Part shown: one piece after another, positions 1-10,698 of the stretch
Position numbering within the stretch: position 1 is the stretch's first letter
Layout: each line of letters starts with the position of its first letter
Source: Diphasiastrum complanatum
Lineage: Eukaryota > Streptophyta > Lycopodiopsida > Lycopodiales > Lycopodiaceae
NCBI GenBank assembly: GCA_029204225.1
Contig: CM055098.1
Location: 50,219,134 to 50,283,133, forward strand
Reading direction: 5' to 3'
DNA length: 64,000 nucleotides
Program-made: the position numbers and the translations under genes
The notes under the pieces: model-generated
Databases searched by the model: none
Told to the model about the DNA's origin: nothing
What the model saw: only the letters and a program-made list of their open reading frames with translations

Positions 1-851
1 CTCTTGTATTTTGCTTCACCTTGACCATTTTTTATGCTGCATAGGGCAGTTCCATCCAGTTTAATGACAGGAGATTGCTCACATCAAGTTAGTTTGAAAC
101 TTTCTACTAGACTTTCTAAGCTTTTATGCAACATTACGTCAGTGACTTACTCCAGGTGCTCTTGGATTCGATCAAGAAGCACAGCTTTTACACCAGTGAG
201 CCTCAGACCATATTTTCTGAGATAAGCCTTGTAATGATCTAGTTTCAGCTTCTTCAAATCCCCAGCTTCTACATGCATAAATAGTCAAAGACCAAGGAAA
301 TTTTGTTTTGTGTTTGCTGCGAAATAATTTATAGCTAGATGATATCAAAGCTCGGGTTGGAGACTTAAATCCGAAGATGAAAACTACACCAGCAGGAACT
401 AGAGGCTTTACCACAGGAAGATTAACTTGCTGTTAAATAGAGATAGCATGGTGCATTAGAATGGTTCTAAAATGGTACTTCAATACAGCAGAGAAAAACA
501 TATCCCTGGACTATTTTAAAATGGCATAGATATCATATAAGCATAAGACTTCTGAATACAGCCTAAAGGGAGGCATTGTGGGTGATAGACATTCTAAAAG
601 GTCTAACTATTCTCTTGAGTACTGTGTTATTTGTTACAACTTTCATGACGCTTAATAAAGAGGAAATAGCATGGACGGAGCCATACCTGCAATGACAGAA
701 GATAATTCAGACCATAAGACTTGGTCTACTGCGGAGCATTTTTTCTGTCTGTGGTTTCGAGAGTCACACGCGTCGCTCTCATTTTCACTGTCCTCGAACG
801 GGCCATCTTCATAATCGCTTCCGCTGCTATATGATGGTCCAAAATACCCCA
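1..851 (-). CDS. SAP-domain protein, partial (three exons, runs off left edge)
   Basis: Three exons on the minus strand join in phase. Exon A (851-687) follows a pyrimidine-rich AG acceptor and ends at a CAG/GTATGG donor; it encodes an acidic Ser/Asp/Glu stretch (SDYEDGPFEDSENESD) then VLWSELSSVIA. Exon B (268-151, 118 nt) encodes LKLDHYKAYLRKYGLRLTG and ends ..DRIQEHL, a SAP fold (a helix-extension-helix DNA/RNA-binding motif with the typical L-x3-K..YGL-x2-TG..K pattern); its donor is A/GTAAGT. Exon C (36-1) continues as DIKNGQGEAKYKR and leaves the window. Phases are 1 nt into exon B and 2 nt into exon C, so the chain is open throughout. From memory of the family, plant CCCH zinc-finger proteins with an N-terminal SAP domain have this arrangement; no CCCH finger is visible here because the rest lies outside. 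Probably nuclear, nucleic-acid binding. Confidence 0.72.
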
Positions 852-1395
852 CTAGATAAGAAATACTTTCTCAATCTCGCACTTTGGAGAAAATTCAAGC
901 ATTTACGTGAACAAAGAAGAAGATAAGAATCAATAAAGTGTATAATCTAAACATTTACAAAGGAATGTCTGTTAAATCTGCCACGGACTGCCTGGCATGG
1001 CAAAGTGGATACAACTACCTAAGAACAATTGCTTGCTCCTAGACTATACATGAACGCATCCATCATATTTACTCAGTCGTGTCTACAATTAGGATTTAAG
1101 CGCCCATATGAAATAGGCAAAGAAACCACAAATTAATAAAGCCTTTAATCTACAGATCTACATAGAAATTCCTTTCAGCTCTACAGTGCATTGCAAAGTG
1201 AATGCATACCCACCTAAGAATGCTTGCTTGCTATATCATGTTTCTCACTCATTTATCTACATTGCCATTATCTGCATTGCTCTTCTTTTGACCGCAGAAA
1301 CTCGATCATTCAGTATATAACTGGACTTGGGTAGTGAGCTCAATCCTTCAATGAAGAAATCAACAACACAGTATAATGTTTACTGCACTTCTCAC
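852..1395 (-). other. Intron of the SAP gene with a diverged internal duplication
   Basis: No open frame of note. Two stretches, about 899-1060 and 1101-1250, are diverged copies: each carries an AATAAA-like stretch (AATCAATAAAG or AATTAATAAAG), then a CAAAGTG-containing part, ACCTAAGAA and GCTTGCT in the same order. This looks like an old tandem duplication inside an intron. Nothing else is recognised. Confidence 0.45.
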
Positions 1396-1502
1396 CTGCT
1401 CAAAGCTGAAACCTCCTCGCTATCACCCTCGTTTTCCTGTTGCGTGCAGTCCCGAGGAAGCCCAATTCCTGTAGCTTTCACTGCCTGCACCTGGATCGTC
1501 GA

Positions 1503-1505
<3 letters not shown>
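1396..1505 (-). CDS. Candidate first exon of the SAP-domain gene
   Basis: On the minus strand an ATG (1505-1503) lies immediately after a GA repeat and opens 36 codons beginning MSTIQVQAVKATG, rich in Glu/Ser toward the end, stopping at a strong donor, GAGCAG/GTGAGA (donor GT at 1395-1394). A GA-rich 5'UTR directly before the start is common in plants. It ends with 2 nt of a codon, while the exon at 851-687 needs 1 nt, so a direct join puts that exon out of frame. Either a small exon lies between them, or this belongs to something else. Called from the open frame and donor only. Confidence 0.35.

Positions 1506-1542
<37 letters not shown>
1505..1542. repeat. (TC)19 microsatellite
   Basis: Uninterrupted TC dinucleotides. 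On the minus strand it reads GA and would sit just upstream of the candidate start codon of the SAP gene, in the expected 5'UTR. Confidence 0.95.
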
Positions 1543-1548
<6 letters not shown>

Positions 1549-1766
1549 TATTTCTAGCGAAGAAAAGGATAGCGCGAAGACATTTCAATGTAATGTGCTG
1601 TCCGTCATATTGAAAAGGTATGGATTTGTGGAAGGCATTTGAAAAAAGGAGCCGTTAATGGTTCCTCTTGTCCTCTAAAAACTAAAATCTAGATATAGGG
1701 CCATAGGGGGATAGTATGGGTAACTATCTTGTTTACAAGCCTTGGAATCCCTTTTTAGCTTTTCGC

Positions 1767-1923
1767 GCTCATATGTCCTTGGAGAAAGGCATTTTGACTC
1801 CAAAGCAAAGTAATTCAAGTGTAAAATTATGTGAGTGAGGGTCCGCTCATATGGTCCTTGGAGAAAGGCATTTTGACTCCAAAGCAAAGTAATTCAAGAG
1901 TAAAATTATGTGAGTGAGGGTCC
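1767..1923. repeat. Tandem repeat, two copies of about 78 bp
   Basis: Two near-identical units (1767-1844 and 1845-1923), each from GCTCATATG through a block with CCTTGGAGAAAGGCATTTTG to GTGAGTGAGGGTCC. They differ by only a few bases. No coding function is seen. Confidence 0.9.
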
Positions 1924-1925
1924 AC

Positions 1926-2060
1926 GAAGGAGAGAGACATTGTAAAATTAAGTGAGTGAGCTTGCATGCATGAAAGAGAGAGACATTAAAATTAAGTGAG
2001 TGAGCATGCATGCATGAAGGAGAGAGACAATAAAATTAAGTGAGTGAGCGTGCATGCACG
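1926..2060. repeat. Tandem repeat, about three copies of about 50 bp
   Basis: Three degenerate units of GAGAGAGACA...AAAATTAAGTGAGTGAGC followed by TGCATGCA. The phrase AAAATTA(A/T)GTGAGTGAG also ends the 78-bp units just upstream, so the two arrays share a core and probably grew from the same seed. Confidence 0.85.
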
Positions 2061-2510
2061 ACCCTACCTTATGTTTGATTGAGAATCTTTCACTATGGTG
2101 GAGAGATGATAATGACATATTTTCAAGCATAATAGTTGGATGAGGGTGGGGCCTTACATGCACCCCTAACCCTCAATCATGGTTGAGTATATACTCCAAG
2201 GAATTGTAACTTGGAATGTCATCACAACTTTTTTTGGCAAGGCCCATAGCCTGATGATCAAACCATGAAGGGACAAGAGTCTAGACATTCATGACTTGCT
2301 AAATAGATGTAGAGTCCATTTTTGGCCTTGCCTCCTTGCAAAGGTGAAACTATGTATATGGGAAAGGTCAACATCTATGGGGTTAGTTGGGTTTGTATAT
2401 AGGCACCCGACTACTTCCCATTAATGTCCACCTCTCAACAACTTCCAAACATAGAGAAATGGAAGAAAAGTCGCTCCCTTGTACTCATGGGTATGTGGTA
2501 CAAGTGAGGG

Positions 2511-2635
<125 letters not shown>

Positions 2636-2639
2636 CCCC

Positions 2640-3280
2640 GTTTGCATCGCTCTCTGTCGACGTATTGCAACAATGATATTTTACTTCTTATTTTTTAAAC
2701 TATCACGTAAGAAGAAATGAATCGTATGTCATGAATAGTCATTGTGAAAAATGGTAAAAGCTATCTATGTTGAGTTTAGGGGTATTTAGACTTTTTTTTT
2801 AGTCCATGCACACATGTTAGTAGATGAATAGGCCAATTTTGGTGTGTGATGTAGCTTGACATAGGTTAGGCTTCTTACACATGGCATGTTGGTAAAAGGC
2901 TAGTGACACTTTCTAAAGTGTTGTCATGAAGTCATGTGACCAATCAAAAGTGAAAGATCCATGAAATTGGTCCAATCAAGATTAAAGGTCCTTATGTCAC
3001 TAGACCAATCAAAATAGGAGAGAAAAGAGAGGTCCAATCATATTGCATCTATTCTAACTCGGATTTCTACTTGTATGAGGAAGAGAGTGCTTTGACACTT
3101 AGTTTTTTGGAGAGATTGTGAGATTTTACACATCACACTTTTGTTGCTTTATATCTCTACTCGAGAGCTCATGCATGTATTCTCTCTCTACTTGAGAGCA
3201 AGCCATATTCTTAGTTTTTTTCATCACGAGTTGCCTTACATGTGAACGTATGATGGTGAATGTTTTATGCATGTTCTATG
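2640..3280. other. Non-coding spacer
   Basis: AT-rich single-copy-looking sequence between the CT microsatellite and the first LTR. It has a short local repetition of 'CCAATCA' phrases around 2940-3035 and no credible ORF. The five bases before the LTR (CTATG, 3276-3280) could be one half of a target-site duplication, but the partner is lost. Confidence 0.5.
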
Positions 3281-4221
3281 TGTTGGAAAGGGGTGATAAT
3301 GCAATAACGACAAGTCGAAGACTGTGGCGACTTATGGAGCGCACCAGAATAGAGCCTTCTTTCCTAATGCATGACTACGCCTATCAATATTGAACAAAAC
3401 ATGATGACAGAAGTCACATTCAATCTTATAGTGACCAACTTTGAAATCATTAGCACTACAGTGATTTCATAGCCAAAAACAATGAAGTATTGAATTATTA
3501 AACAAAAGAAATATGAGATTTATCAGCTACAAAAGAATCATAGAGATGCATACATTTTGACATAATACTAAACACAATAAAAGATAGATTGATTCGGCAT
3601 AAAACAGATGATGATGAGCACAAGACAATTGTGGATAAAAACCATGCACTCTAAAGCTATTTCTGAGTAACTGAAAAATTCTGTTTGATTACACTTTCGC
3701 CGATAAGCAGTAAACTCTAATAGCAAAACTCTAAATGAACTTGAAAGAACTGAGCTAGAATGCTCAAGAGTGTTCAAGCTTGAGAGAGCTGCTACAATAC
3801 ATCGATTGAAATACTTGATATAATAATAGAAGTATGATCTATTATTTATAGTAAACAGGTGCGACATGTCCAATAGGACAACTAATTAGGTCGTAGATCT
3901 TAATGGCCAGTTGGCCATAATGAGTTGGCATCCATCCAGTTAGGTCTTCCCAGAAATTTACTTGCTAATGGTTAGGGCAAGTCTGTAGCTTTAATTCAAG
4001 TGGAACAATAACTGTCTTTCATTCGATAGTTCGATGTCGGATGATGCTCGATAAAGATTGTCGTATGATGTCCGATATGTCGGAGCCACCTGTTAGCAAT
4101 TCCCGAGTATTTCTGCAGACTGTGTAAAAATACGAAGAGAACTATAGATCTGGATAATAAGTGGATGCAAATTAAAGATCGATTATTTGGTTAGTAGGAT
4201 AATAAGGAGAATAATCTAACA
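3281..4221 (-). mobile_element. LTR of copia family D (3' LTR of a minus-strand element)
   Basis: Read on the minus strand it begins TGTTAGATTATTCTCC and ends CCAACA (TG...CA). A TATAAATA promoter motif lies near 3845-3855 in this orientation. The 4221 edge is preceded on the minus strand by a short purine tract (AAGTAAGAG), as expected for a polypurine tract before a 3' LTR. A truncated sister copy lies at 21242-21672 on the plus strand and a diverged one at 26722-27378. The 5' LTR of this insertion is absent. Confidence 0.75.
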
Positions 4222-4379
4222 CTCTTACTTAATCTGAATCCATGAATGCTTTGACCTTCAAACTTAGTTTTGCACAAAATTTTGTGTGTGCATCCAAGCT
4301 TAATGCTTTAGTAAAAATATATGTTGTCATATCTTGCGTTCGACAGTACTACAAGTCAACCTCTTTGTCGAGAATCTTG

Positions 4380-5500
4380 CTTCTGACAAAGTGATACTGG
4401 ATCTCAATGTACTTACTCCTAGAATGAAATCTACGGTTGGCTGATAAAGCAATGACACTTTTTATTCCAAAATAGGATTGTCGGAGCATATTGATTCAGA
4501 TTGATATCTAAAAGTAAGTTTCTCAACCATACTAGTTCCTTTCTAGCTTGAGAGGCTACGATATACTCTGATTCAGTGGAAGATAGAGCTATCAAAGTTT
4601 GCTTGCGACTGTTCCATCTCCTACCCAACTTGCATCTGAGTAACCACAGAGAATGTTGAGTTTGTCATAGGTGGTACCTGACTCAAAGATATCTCATGAC
4701 TCTGATAAGAACCTTCCAATGTGTTATACTAGAATTGGTCATATACTGACTTAAGGAATTGACTGCAAAGGCTATGTTTGGTCTGGTACAAATCATCGTG
4801 TACATAAGAGATCCTATTATCAGATGATAAGGATACTCATGCATTTGCTCATTCTCTTCAATTGTTCAGGGACACTGATCTCTTTGAATTCCTAGATAGT
4901 ATTGAGCTTTGCCCAGATCGGTCATGTCAAAGATATCATTGTCTTAGCTTCTTTTATCAGATCGATATTGTTGCTGAAAAGCAACGTGTCATCCACATAC
5001 AAAGTCATGATAATAAAAGAATGCTACATGTTTATAACCGTGATGATAAGGAGAGTATTGATCCTTTGAAACCATGCTCGAGCATATTGCTTCAAGCCAT
5101 GAAGTGCTTTATGGAGTTTACACACATGACTGTGTTTACCTTCAATTTTGTAACCTTTAGGTTGCACCATATAAATGTCTTTTTCGATAACTCCATTAAA
5201 ATATGTTGTCTGTACATTTATTTGATGTATTTCCAAATTTGCTGCAGCAGCAAATGACAATAGCTAACAGAAGAATGTTTAACTTCTGGACCAAAGGTCT
5301 CAATGTAGTCGTCGTTGTGTACTTGAGAGAATCCCCTAACGACAAGTTGAGCCTTTATTCGGTCGATACTTCCATCTGCCTTATACTTGATTTTTTTTAA
5401 CAACCATTTGCAATCAACTACATTTCTGCTAACATGTAATTTGACAATAGTCCATGTCTGGTTCTTGATAAGAGATGAATACTCTTTATCCATAGCTTCT
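4380..5500 (-). pseudogene. Copia reverse transcriptase and RNase H remnant
   Basis: Minus-strand fragments of the RT domain: SSLIKNQTW near 5470, then YNFNG-type block NVQTTYFNGVIEKDIYM near 5200 and LHKALHGLKQYARAWFQR near 5100. A RNase H end follows, with the family hallmark ALSSTESEYIVASQARKEL near 4560. The middle, including the YVDD region expected near 4970-5000, lies in broken frame. Several stops and frame changes show it is dead. Belongs with the LTR at 3281-4221. Confidence 0.85.
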
Positions 5501-6460
5501 TTTCAAAGATCTGAATCGGGTTGACTGAGTGCCTCTTTGACATTTGTCAGCTCTTGAACAAGGTAAGCTGCAGACTCATCGATATACATGATAGGTGGTC
5601 TGCTGACTCTTGTCAATCTTCTCAGGTAATGTGCAAAGTTGATAATCTTCATCATGTTGTAGTTGCTGGACTGCAACATCATCATCTTCGGATTTGCTGC
5701 TGATAAGTTGTTCGTCGGGAATAGATGAACTAGGACCTTCAATAGAAATAGTCGACTTTTGAACTGGAAAGTTCGATAATTCGGGAGAGTTTGATAGTTC
5801 GGCTATATGCACTTTGCCTTTACCTTTGAGGTCGATAAATTGATCTTCGATGAAGATGACATCCCAGCTAGTGAATATCTTTGACTCGATAGGATCATAC
5901 AACTTATAAGCTTGATCTGAAGTAGTGTAGCTGATGAAAATCGACTTGATACTCTGAAAGTCGAGCTTCTTCCTGAGATCATGCGGAATTTGTGCATACA
6001 TGATACATTCAGAAACTCATAAGTTCGATAAAGAAGGTTTGGAGCCTGTCCAAACTTCATATGGTGTTTTGTCTGAGAGACCTTTAGTAGGACATATGTT
6101 CTGAATATAAGTTGTAGTGGAAACAGCTTCAGCCCAAAAGGACATGCGCTTTGCCGATTCAACTAAGGTTCTGTTCTTTCTCTCAGCAAGACCATTCGAC
6201 GAAGGCGAATAGGAGATAATGTATTGTTGCTCAATGTCGTTGCTAAGACAATACTCCTTGAATTCGGTAGAAATATATTTCTCCCCCATTGTCAGACCTC
6301 AGTGCTTTAATTCTTTTACCAATTTGATTTTCTAAATGTTCTTTGAATTGTTGAAACTTCTTGAAAGCCTCTGATTTTTGCTTAATGAAATAAACAGTTG
6401 TTCTTCTCGAATATTTGTCAATGAAGGTAATAAAATACTTTGCATCAGACAACGACAAAG
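5501..6460 (-). pseudogene. Copia integrase remnant
   Basis: Minus strand. The core has ITFIDKYSRRTTVYFIKQK (6440-6380), then ALRSDNGGE (6305) and a block with SPSSNGLAERKNRT (6190), matching the D,D,E triad region of retroviral-type integrases. The C-terminal part, with DLRKKLDFQSIKSIFISYT (near 5960), continues to 5576. At least two frame breaks separate the parts. Confidence 0.85.
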
Positions 6461-6766
6461 TTTACATTGGACCACATATTTGCTGCATGCCTATGACTCG
6501 ATCTAAAAGGAATCCTAGTCTGCTTTCCAGGGATGCAACTATGACAGACATGGAGGGTTATCGGTTGGACAATCGAGATCAAGTGCTAGGGGATCGTTTA
6601 CTAGACATATATGAAACAGATGTGTGATTCAAGTATCCTAATCCACGATGCCATATTAATGCTTTATTGACAAAAACAGAGGTTTTCAAGGCTTGACTAG
6701 TATCAGAATAATAATGTGCCAATCTATATAAGTATCAATGTCTCTTGCCAAGTGCATGGACCTTAC

Positions 6767-7081
6767 TTATCCTATCGATAATTCAAACTCAAACTCTACC
6801 TTATGACCTAAATCAGTGATTCTACTTACTGATAACAGATTTGTAGAGAGTTTAGGAATGAACAAAACATTTGATAGTAGTTTGAATTGATCATGATGAA
6901 ATTTTAATCTCACAGTACCTTCACCTTCGATAGTGTGAGTACTATCATCGCCAAGATGAACGTATTTCTTTGTACTGTAAGGCCTATAGGAGTGAGAATG
7001 CTCACGATGACTGGTCATATGTTGAGTAGCTCCAGAATCCAGAAACCAAGAATTATCCAATAGTGCCTTTTGGTCTTTCAT
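6767..7081 (-). pseudogene. Copia protease / pre-integrase remnant
   Basis: Minus strand, containing SWFLDSGATQHMTSH (aspartic protease site D-S-G) followed by VHLGDDSTHTIEGEGTVRL and LLSVSRI. The frame is cut at 7081, exactly where the neighbouring plus-strand gag fragment starts. Confidence 0.85.
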
Positions 7082-8120
7082 GATATAAGGGATGCTACTT
7101 CCAAATTACCTTTAAGGAAGAAATTCTTCAACCTGAAGATGTCTGAAGCTGAAAGTGCTACAAATCATATCAACACTTTCAAGAATCTTATGGAGCAAAT
7201 GGCTGCAATTGGCTCAGTAATTGAAGATTTCGATGCTGTTATGACTCTATTATCAAGTCTTCCTGAAGCTATTGAAAATATTAGGTCATGATAATTTCGA
7301 CCCAGGAGCAAATTACTCTATCAAGAGCAATCTCAATGCTTCTACAAGAGAAAATCAGAAAATCTGCATTCTCCTTAGGCTCATGGTCGGATCCTCAAGC
7401 TCTATATTCAAAAAATCATAAGTTCAGATCCAAAAAGAAGAGAAATATGCAGCCAGGGTTGAATTCGAGCTCAGAATCAAATTCTGGCTCTGGGTCAAAT
7501 TTTGACTCAGAGTCGAATTCGAGTCTTTCATCTTTCCAACCAAAGCAGTTATTTTGCAGATACTGCAAGAAAGCTGGACATGAAGTTAGGGACTGTAGAA
7601 CTTTGAAATATAACAATGAGAAAAAAAAAGCAGTACCAACAACAAGCACATAGTGCTTCAACCAATTTTTTGACCCATCAACAAGAGGAAGATGAAGCAG
7701 CTTTTAAGACCAAGGTCGGAGAACAACATGATATCAATTCCTGGTGTCTCGATTCTAGATCAATAAAACACATGACTCACCATCATGACTGGTTCAAAGA
7801 TTACAAATCATTCACCCACTCTCGAGTTGTGCAACTTGGAGACAACTCATCACATGCGATTCAGGGTGAAGGAACAGTCATGGTCAGATTTCAGAAAGGT
7901 GAAGTCAAGTTGTTGTCCAACGTACTGCACGTTCCAAATTTGACCATGAATGAATCAATGATTCAGGTCGGAGGGTCGAATTCGATACAAATAGCTACAA
8001 CATCTTTGACAAATCCCGGAAAGTGTTAGCTTTCGAGAGAAGAAGTGACAATCTTTACAAGCTCAGCCACTATTATTCTTCCAACAGTCAAGCTCTTCAC
8101 ACAAATTCTTGGATTTAGGG
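7082..8120 (+). pseudogene. Copia gag-protease fragment, plus strand
   Basis: Plus strand. Gag capsid-like part ATSKLPLRKKFFNLKMSEAE (7090-7150) and LLSSLPEA (7250), a zinc knuckle CRYCKKAGHEVRDC (7555-7596, C-x2-C-x4-H-x4-C), then a protease block with NSWCLDSRSIKHMTHH (7740), where the usual D-S-G is D-S-R, so the active-site glycine is lost. A pre-integrase trace (LYKLSHYYSS) follows near 8060. Broken by at least three frame changes. Its gag is a close relative of the minus-strand gag at 26076-26291. Confidence 0.85.
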
Positions 8121-8201
8121 AGAGTGCTATGGTGCTTTGGTTGTCACAGAAAATAGCCGTTGGATGTGACTATGCGAGGTCGATTTCTGCTAGTAGGAGC
8201 C

Positions 8202-8676
8202 TCAGCTAAATTCCTCCTTGGTAGCATTCGTGGAAGCAATATATTCTGATTCAGTTGATGATAATGCTACTGAGGTCTGTTTTCGGATGTTCCAAGAGAT
8301 TGGGCCTTGATTGTATAAAAGTACAAATCTAGAAGTCGATCTTCTGGTATCGATATCCCCTGCCCAATCCGCATATGTGTATCTTTCTAGAATATTGGCA
8401 GATTGGTTGTCTCCATAACATATGCTAAGATGTTTGGTTGCTTGGATGTACTTCATGAACTTTGTAAGTGCTTTCCAATGGAATAGACCTGGATTCGATA
8501 GGAACTGGCTGAGTGAACTGATTGAACATGCAATGTCGGGTCGAGTGCAGATCATTGCATACATCAGTGAGCCGATGATGCAGTGAAACAAATATTTTTT
8601 CATTTTCTTCTCTTCCTCGGTTTGAGGAGATTGTTCCTTTGAAAACTTGTTGGAGGGTTTGAAGATCCCAGGACAA
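8202..8676 (-). pseudogene. Copia RT C-terminus and RNase H fragment, minus strand
   Basis: Minus strand: KEQSPQTEE near 8630, GSLMYAMICTRPDIACSIS (8570), YTYADWAGDIDTRRSTSRF (8370) and ALSSTESEYIASTNATKEE (8240). The last two are typical copia RNase H blocks. It faces the plus-strand gag-protease fragment tail to tail near 8180-8200, and it stops at about 8676 against a gypsy LTR. Confidence 0.85.
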
Positions 8677-9141
8677 CCCTAACCCTAGTTAATAAGTGAG
8701 AGGGATTTGGCACCCTGCGTGTGTAAGTCCAACCCGATGATCACATAGTTATTTGATTAGTTACAAGTGAATAGAAGGACTTTAGGCCTTTTGCGGGACT
8801 TTTAATGTCGCAGGGCCTAAATGTCAAGTTAGTGAATAAAGTTGGGTTTCCCTCCAATTTGGATGGTTCCCACTCTTTTTTAAGTTTGAACAATTAGAAA
8901 GGCAAAAATGGACCATTAGGATTCAAAGGCCAGGGTTCTCTTCTCTACTATAAAAGGGGACCAACTCGAGTCCCTACACATGTACATATCTTCATTTCAA
9001 TAAAGCAGATTGGTTCTCTTGTGAAATGGATTTATGAATGTCCTTGCTCTCTATGACTTTTCCTCCATCTCTCATGCTTTTATTGTGTTTTGCTAATTGT
9101 TGGATCTGATTATTATTGGGATTGCATGTTTCTATATTTTT

Positions 9142-9225
<84 letters not shown>

Positions 9226-9429
9226 AGCTATTTTCATTGTGGATCTAGTGTTAATGCTTAGGGTTAATGGATGTTAGATTTAGATGTGAATCTTCCATTC
9301 ATGCTGAAATCTGAACTATACTATCGCTCTCATGGGAACGAATCTACGCGTGACAACTAACTTCATCTCCTTGATGCTAGGTTGAGTAGATCTTGGGTTG
9401 AGGATAGGCAAGGAAAGAAACCCACTACA
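8677..9429 (+). mobile_element. Gypsy 5' LTR (left edge approximate)
   Basis: Placed by its right end, ...CACTACA at 9429, five bases before a perfect tRNA-Asp primer site. A TATA box (CTATAAAAGGGG, 8946-8957) lies inside. The left boundary is set by the end of recognisable copia sequence and may be off by tens of bases. It contains a GA/CT microsatellite (9145-9223). Confidence 0.6.
9145..9223. repeat. (GA)n microsatellite inside gypsy LTR
   Basis: About 39 GA units, uninterrupted. Confidence 0.95.
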
Positions 9430-9433
9430 ATTT

Positions 9434-9450
9434 TGGCGCCGTTGCCGGGG
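9434..9450 (+). promoter_or_regulatory. Primer-binding site, tRNA-Asp
   Basis: TGGCGCCGTTGCCGGGG is the exact complement of the 3' end of plant tRNA-Asp (GUC) including CCA. It marks the start of minus-strand DNA synthesis of a gypsy element; Athila-type plant elements use the same tRNA (established knowledge). Confidence 0.93.
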
Positions 9451-10698
9451 AGCTACACCAATTTTTTAGTTTGCAGCATGTTTGTTGGATGGTTAGCTTG
9501 CATTAGGCATCTTGTCGTGGCATGAATAGTGTCTGCATTTAGGATTAGTTTGGGAGTGATTTTGCTTTGATTTGAGTGGATTTGCTTGTTTGATATCTAA
9601 CAAAATAGTGTATTTTTGATGATTTTTGAATACCTCCAATTGGGGGTCTGAACTTGTTGGTTCTTGTTACAAGTTGAAAGATATGTTGGATTGCCTCTGA
9701 TTTGAGCCATCATGCATCCAATTTGGATAGATGTGCATTAGACACCAACATATTGTAGTTTTGCTTGTTGAAGGAGGCCAAAAATGCATTTTTTGCATGA
9801 TCTGAGCTTCTGATTGCTTGTTGAACCTGTTAGAAGCTTCTATGCCTCTCTAATGAACCTTATTAGAGTGCTTGTAACCTATGATCCAAGGCTTTTTGGG
9901 CTAGTATGGGTTTTTTGATGATACCTCTCCACAAAAATGTGCCCTCCTATCTATTTTTCAGTCATTTAATGCTTGCACGTGTGAAGCCAAGGGTGCAAGG
10001 TGACATGGCAAGTGCCTTGTAGACCACTCTCCCTCCGTACTGTGCTTTACAGTGACCAATTTGGTGTCCTATAGAGAAAGTTATGGCCATCTGATATTTG
10101 GCAATTTTTGAACTAAAATTTGCAAAATTTCGGAATTACTCTGATGCATGCATGCTTGTAAATTAGTATAGTGCTTTCATGTTGATGGAAATGTATGGAT
10201 AGACCTGTATGCATGCTAAAATGCATGTTGCATGCGTAACCAGTGATTTTGATCAGTAGAATTCTTGCATGTGACTATTTTTAGCAATTCTAGATCAAAA
10301 AGCAGATTTCCTAGCAACTAGGCTACTTACAAATTTTTTTTGCTTTTTTGGAAAAGTCAATGCATGTCGAGTTAGTTCCATGCAGGATCTTTCAAAATGA
10401 TATCGATTTGAGACAGTGCCCGTGTTTTTGCAAAATCGATCTGATTAATCGATTTTCACAGTTGGTCCATTTCGAGCAGATTTCAAAAATTCCAATTTTT
10501 TGTAAAAGTTAGTGGTTGGTCATAAAAAGTTGTTGTTGCTTAATTGTTCTGATATTGATTTTGCAAAAGTTTGCTCAAATGAGTGAAAGACCTTGCTGAA
10601 TGATATTAGCCAGTTATGAAGGTTTTGAACGTTTCATTTATTAGTTGATGATTGGATCTCGACTAATTTAAGCAAATTTTGCATGTCAGAAAATCAAT
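9451..10698 (+). other. Long untranslated leader of the gypsy element
   Basis: About 1.25 kb between primer site and gag with no long ORF. Its middle (about 9620-10520) recurs as the reverse complement at about 41850-42870, including the phrase TCCGTACTGTGCTTTACAG. This shows that the leader is a conserved part of a multi-copy family. Confidence 0.7.

Noticed and set aside
1327-1557. Plus-strand ORF over the CT tract near the SAP gene
   Set aside because: It begins at a non-ATG codon and is antisense to a candidate exon with a good donor site.
8670-8690. Telomere-like ACCCTAACCCTAG; similar short stretches at 15880 and 35885
   Set aside because: Only two or three imperfect units, and the plant telomere unit is CCCTAAA; the 15.9 and 35.9 kb cases belong to the 258-bp repeat.
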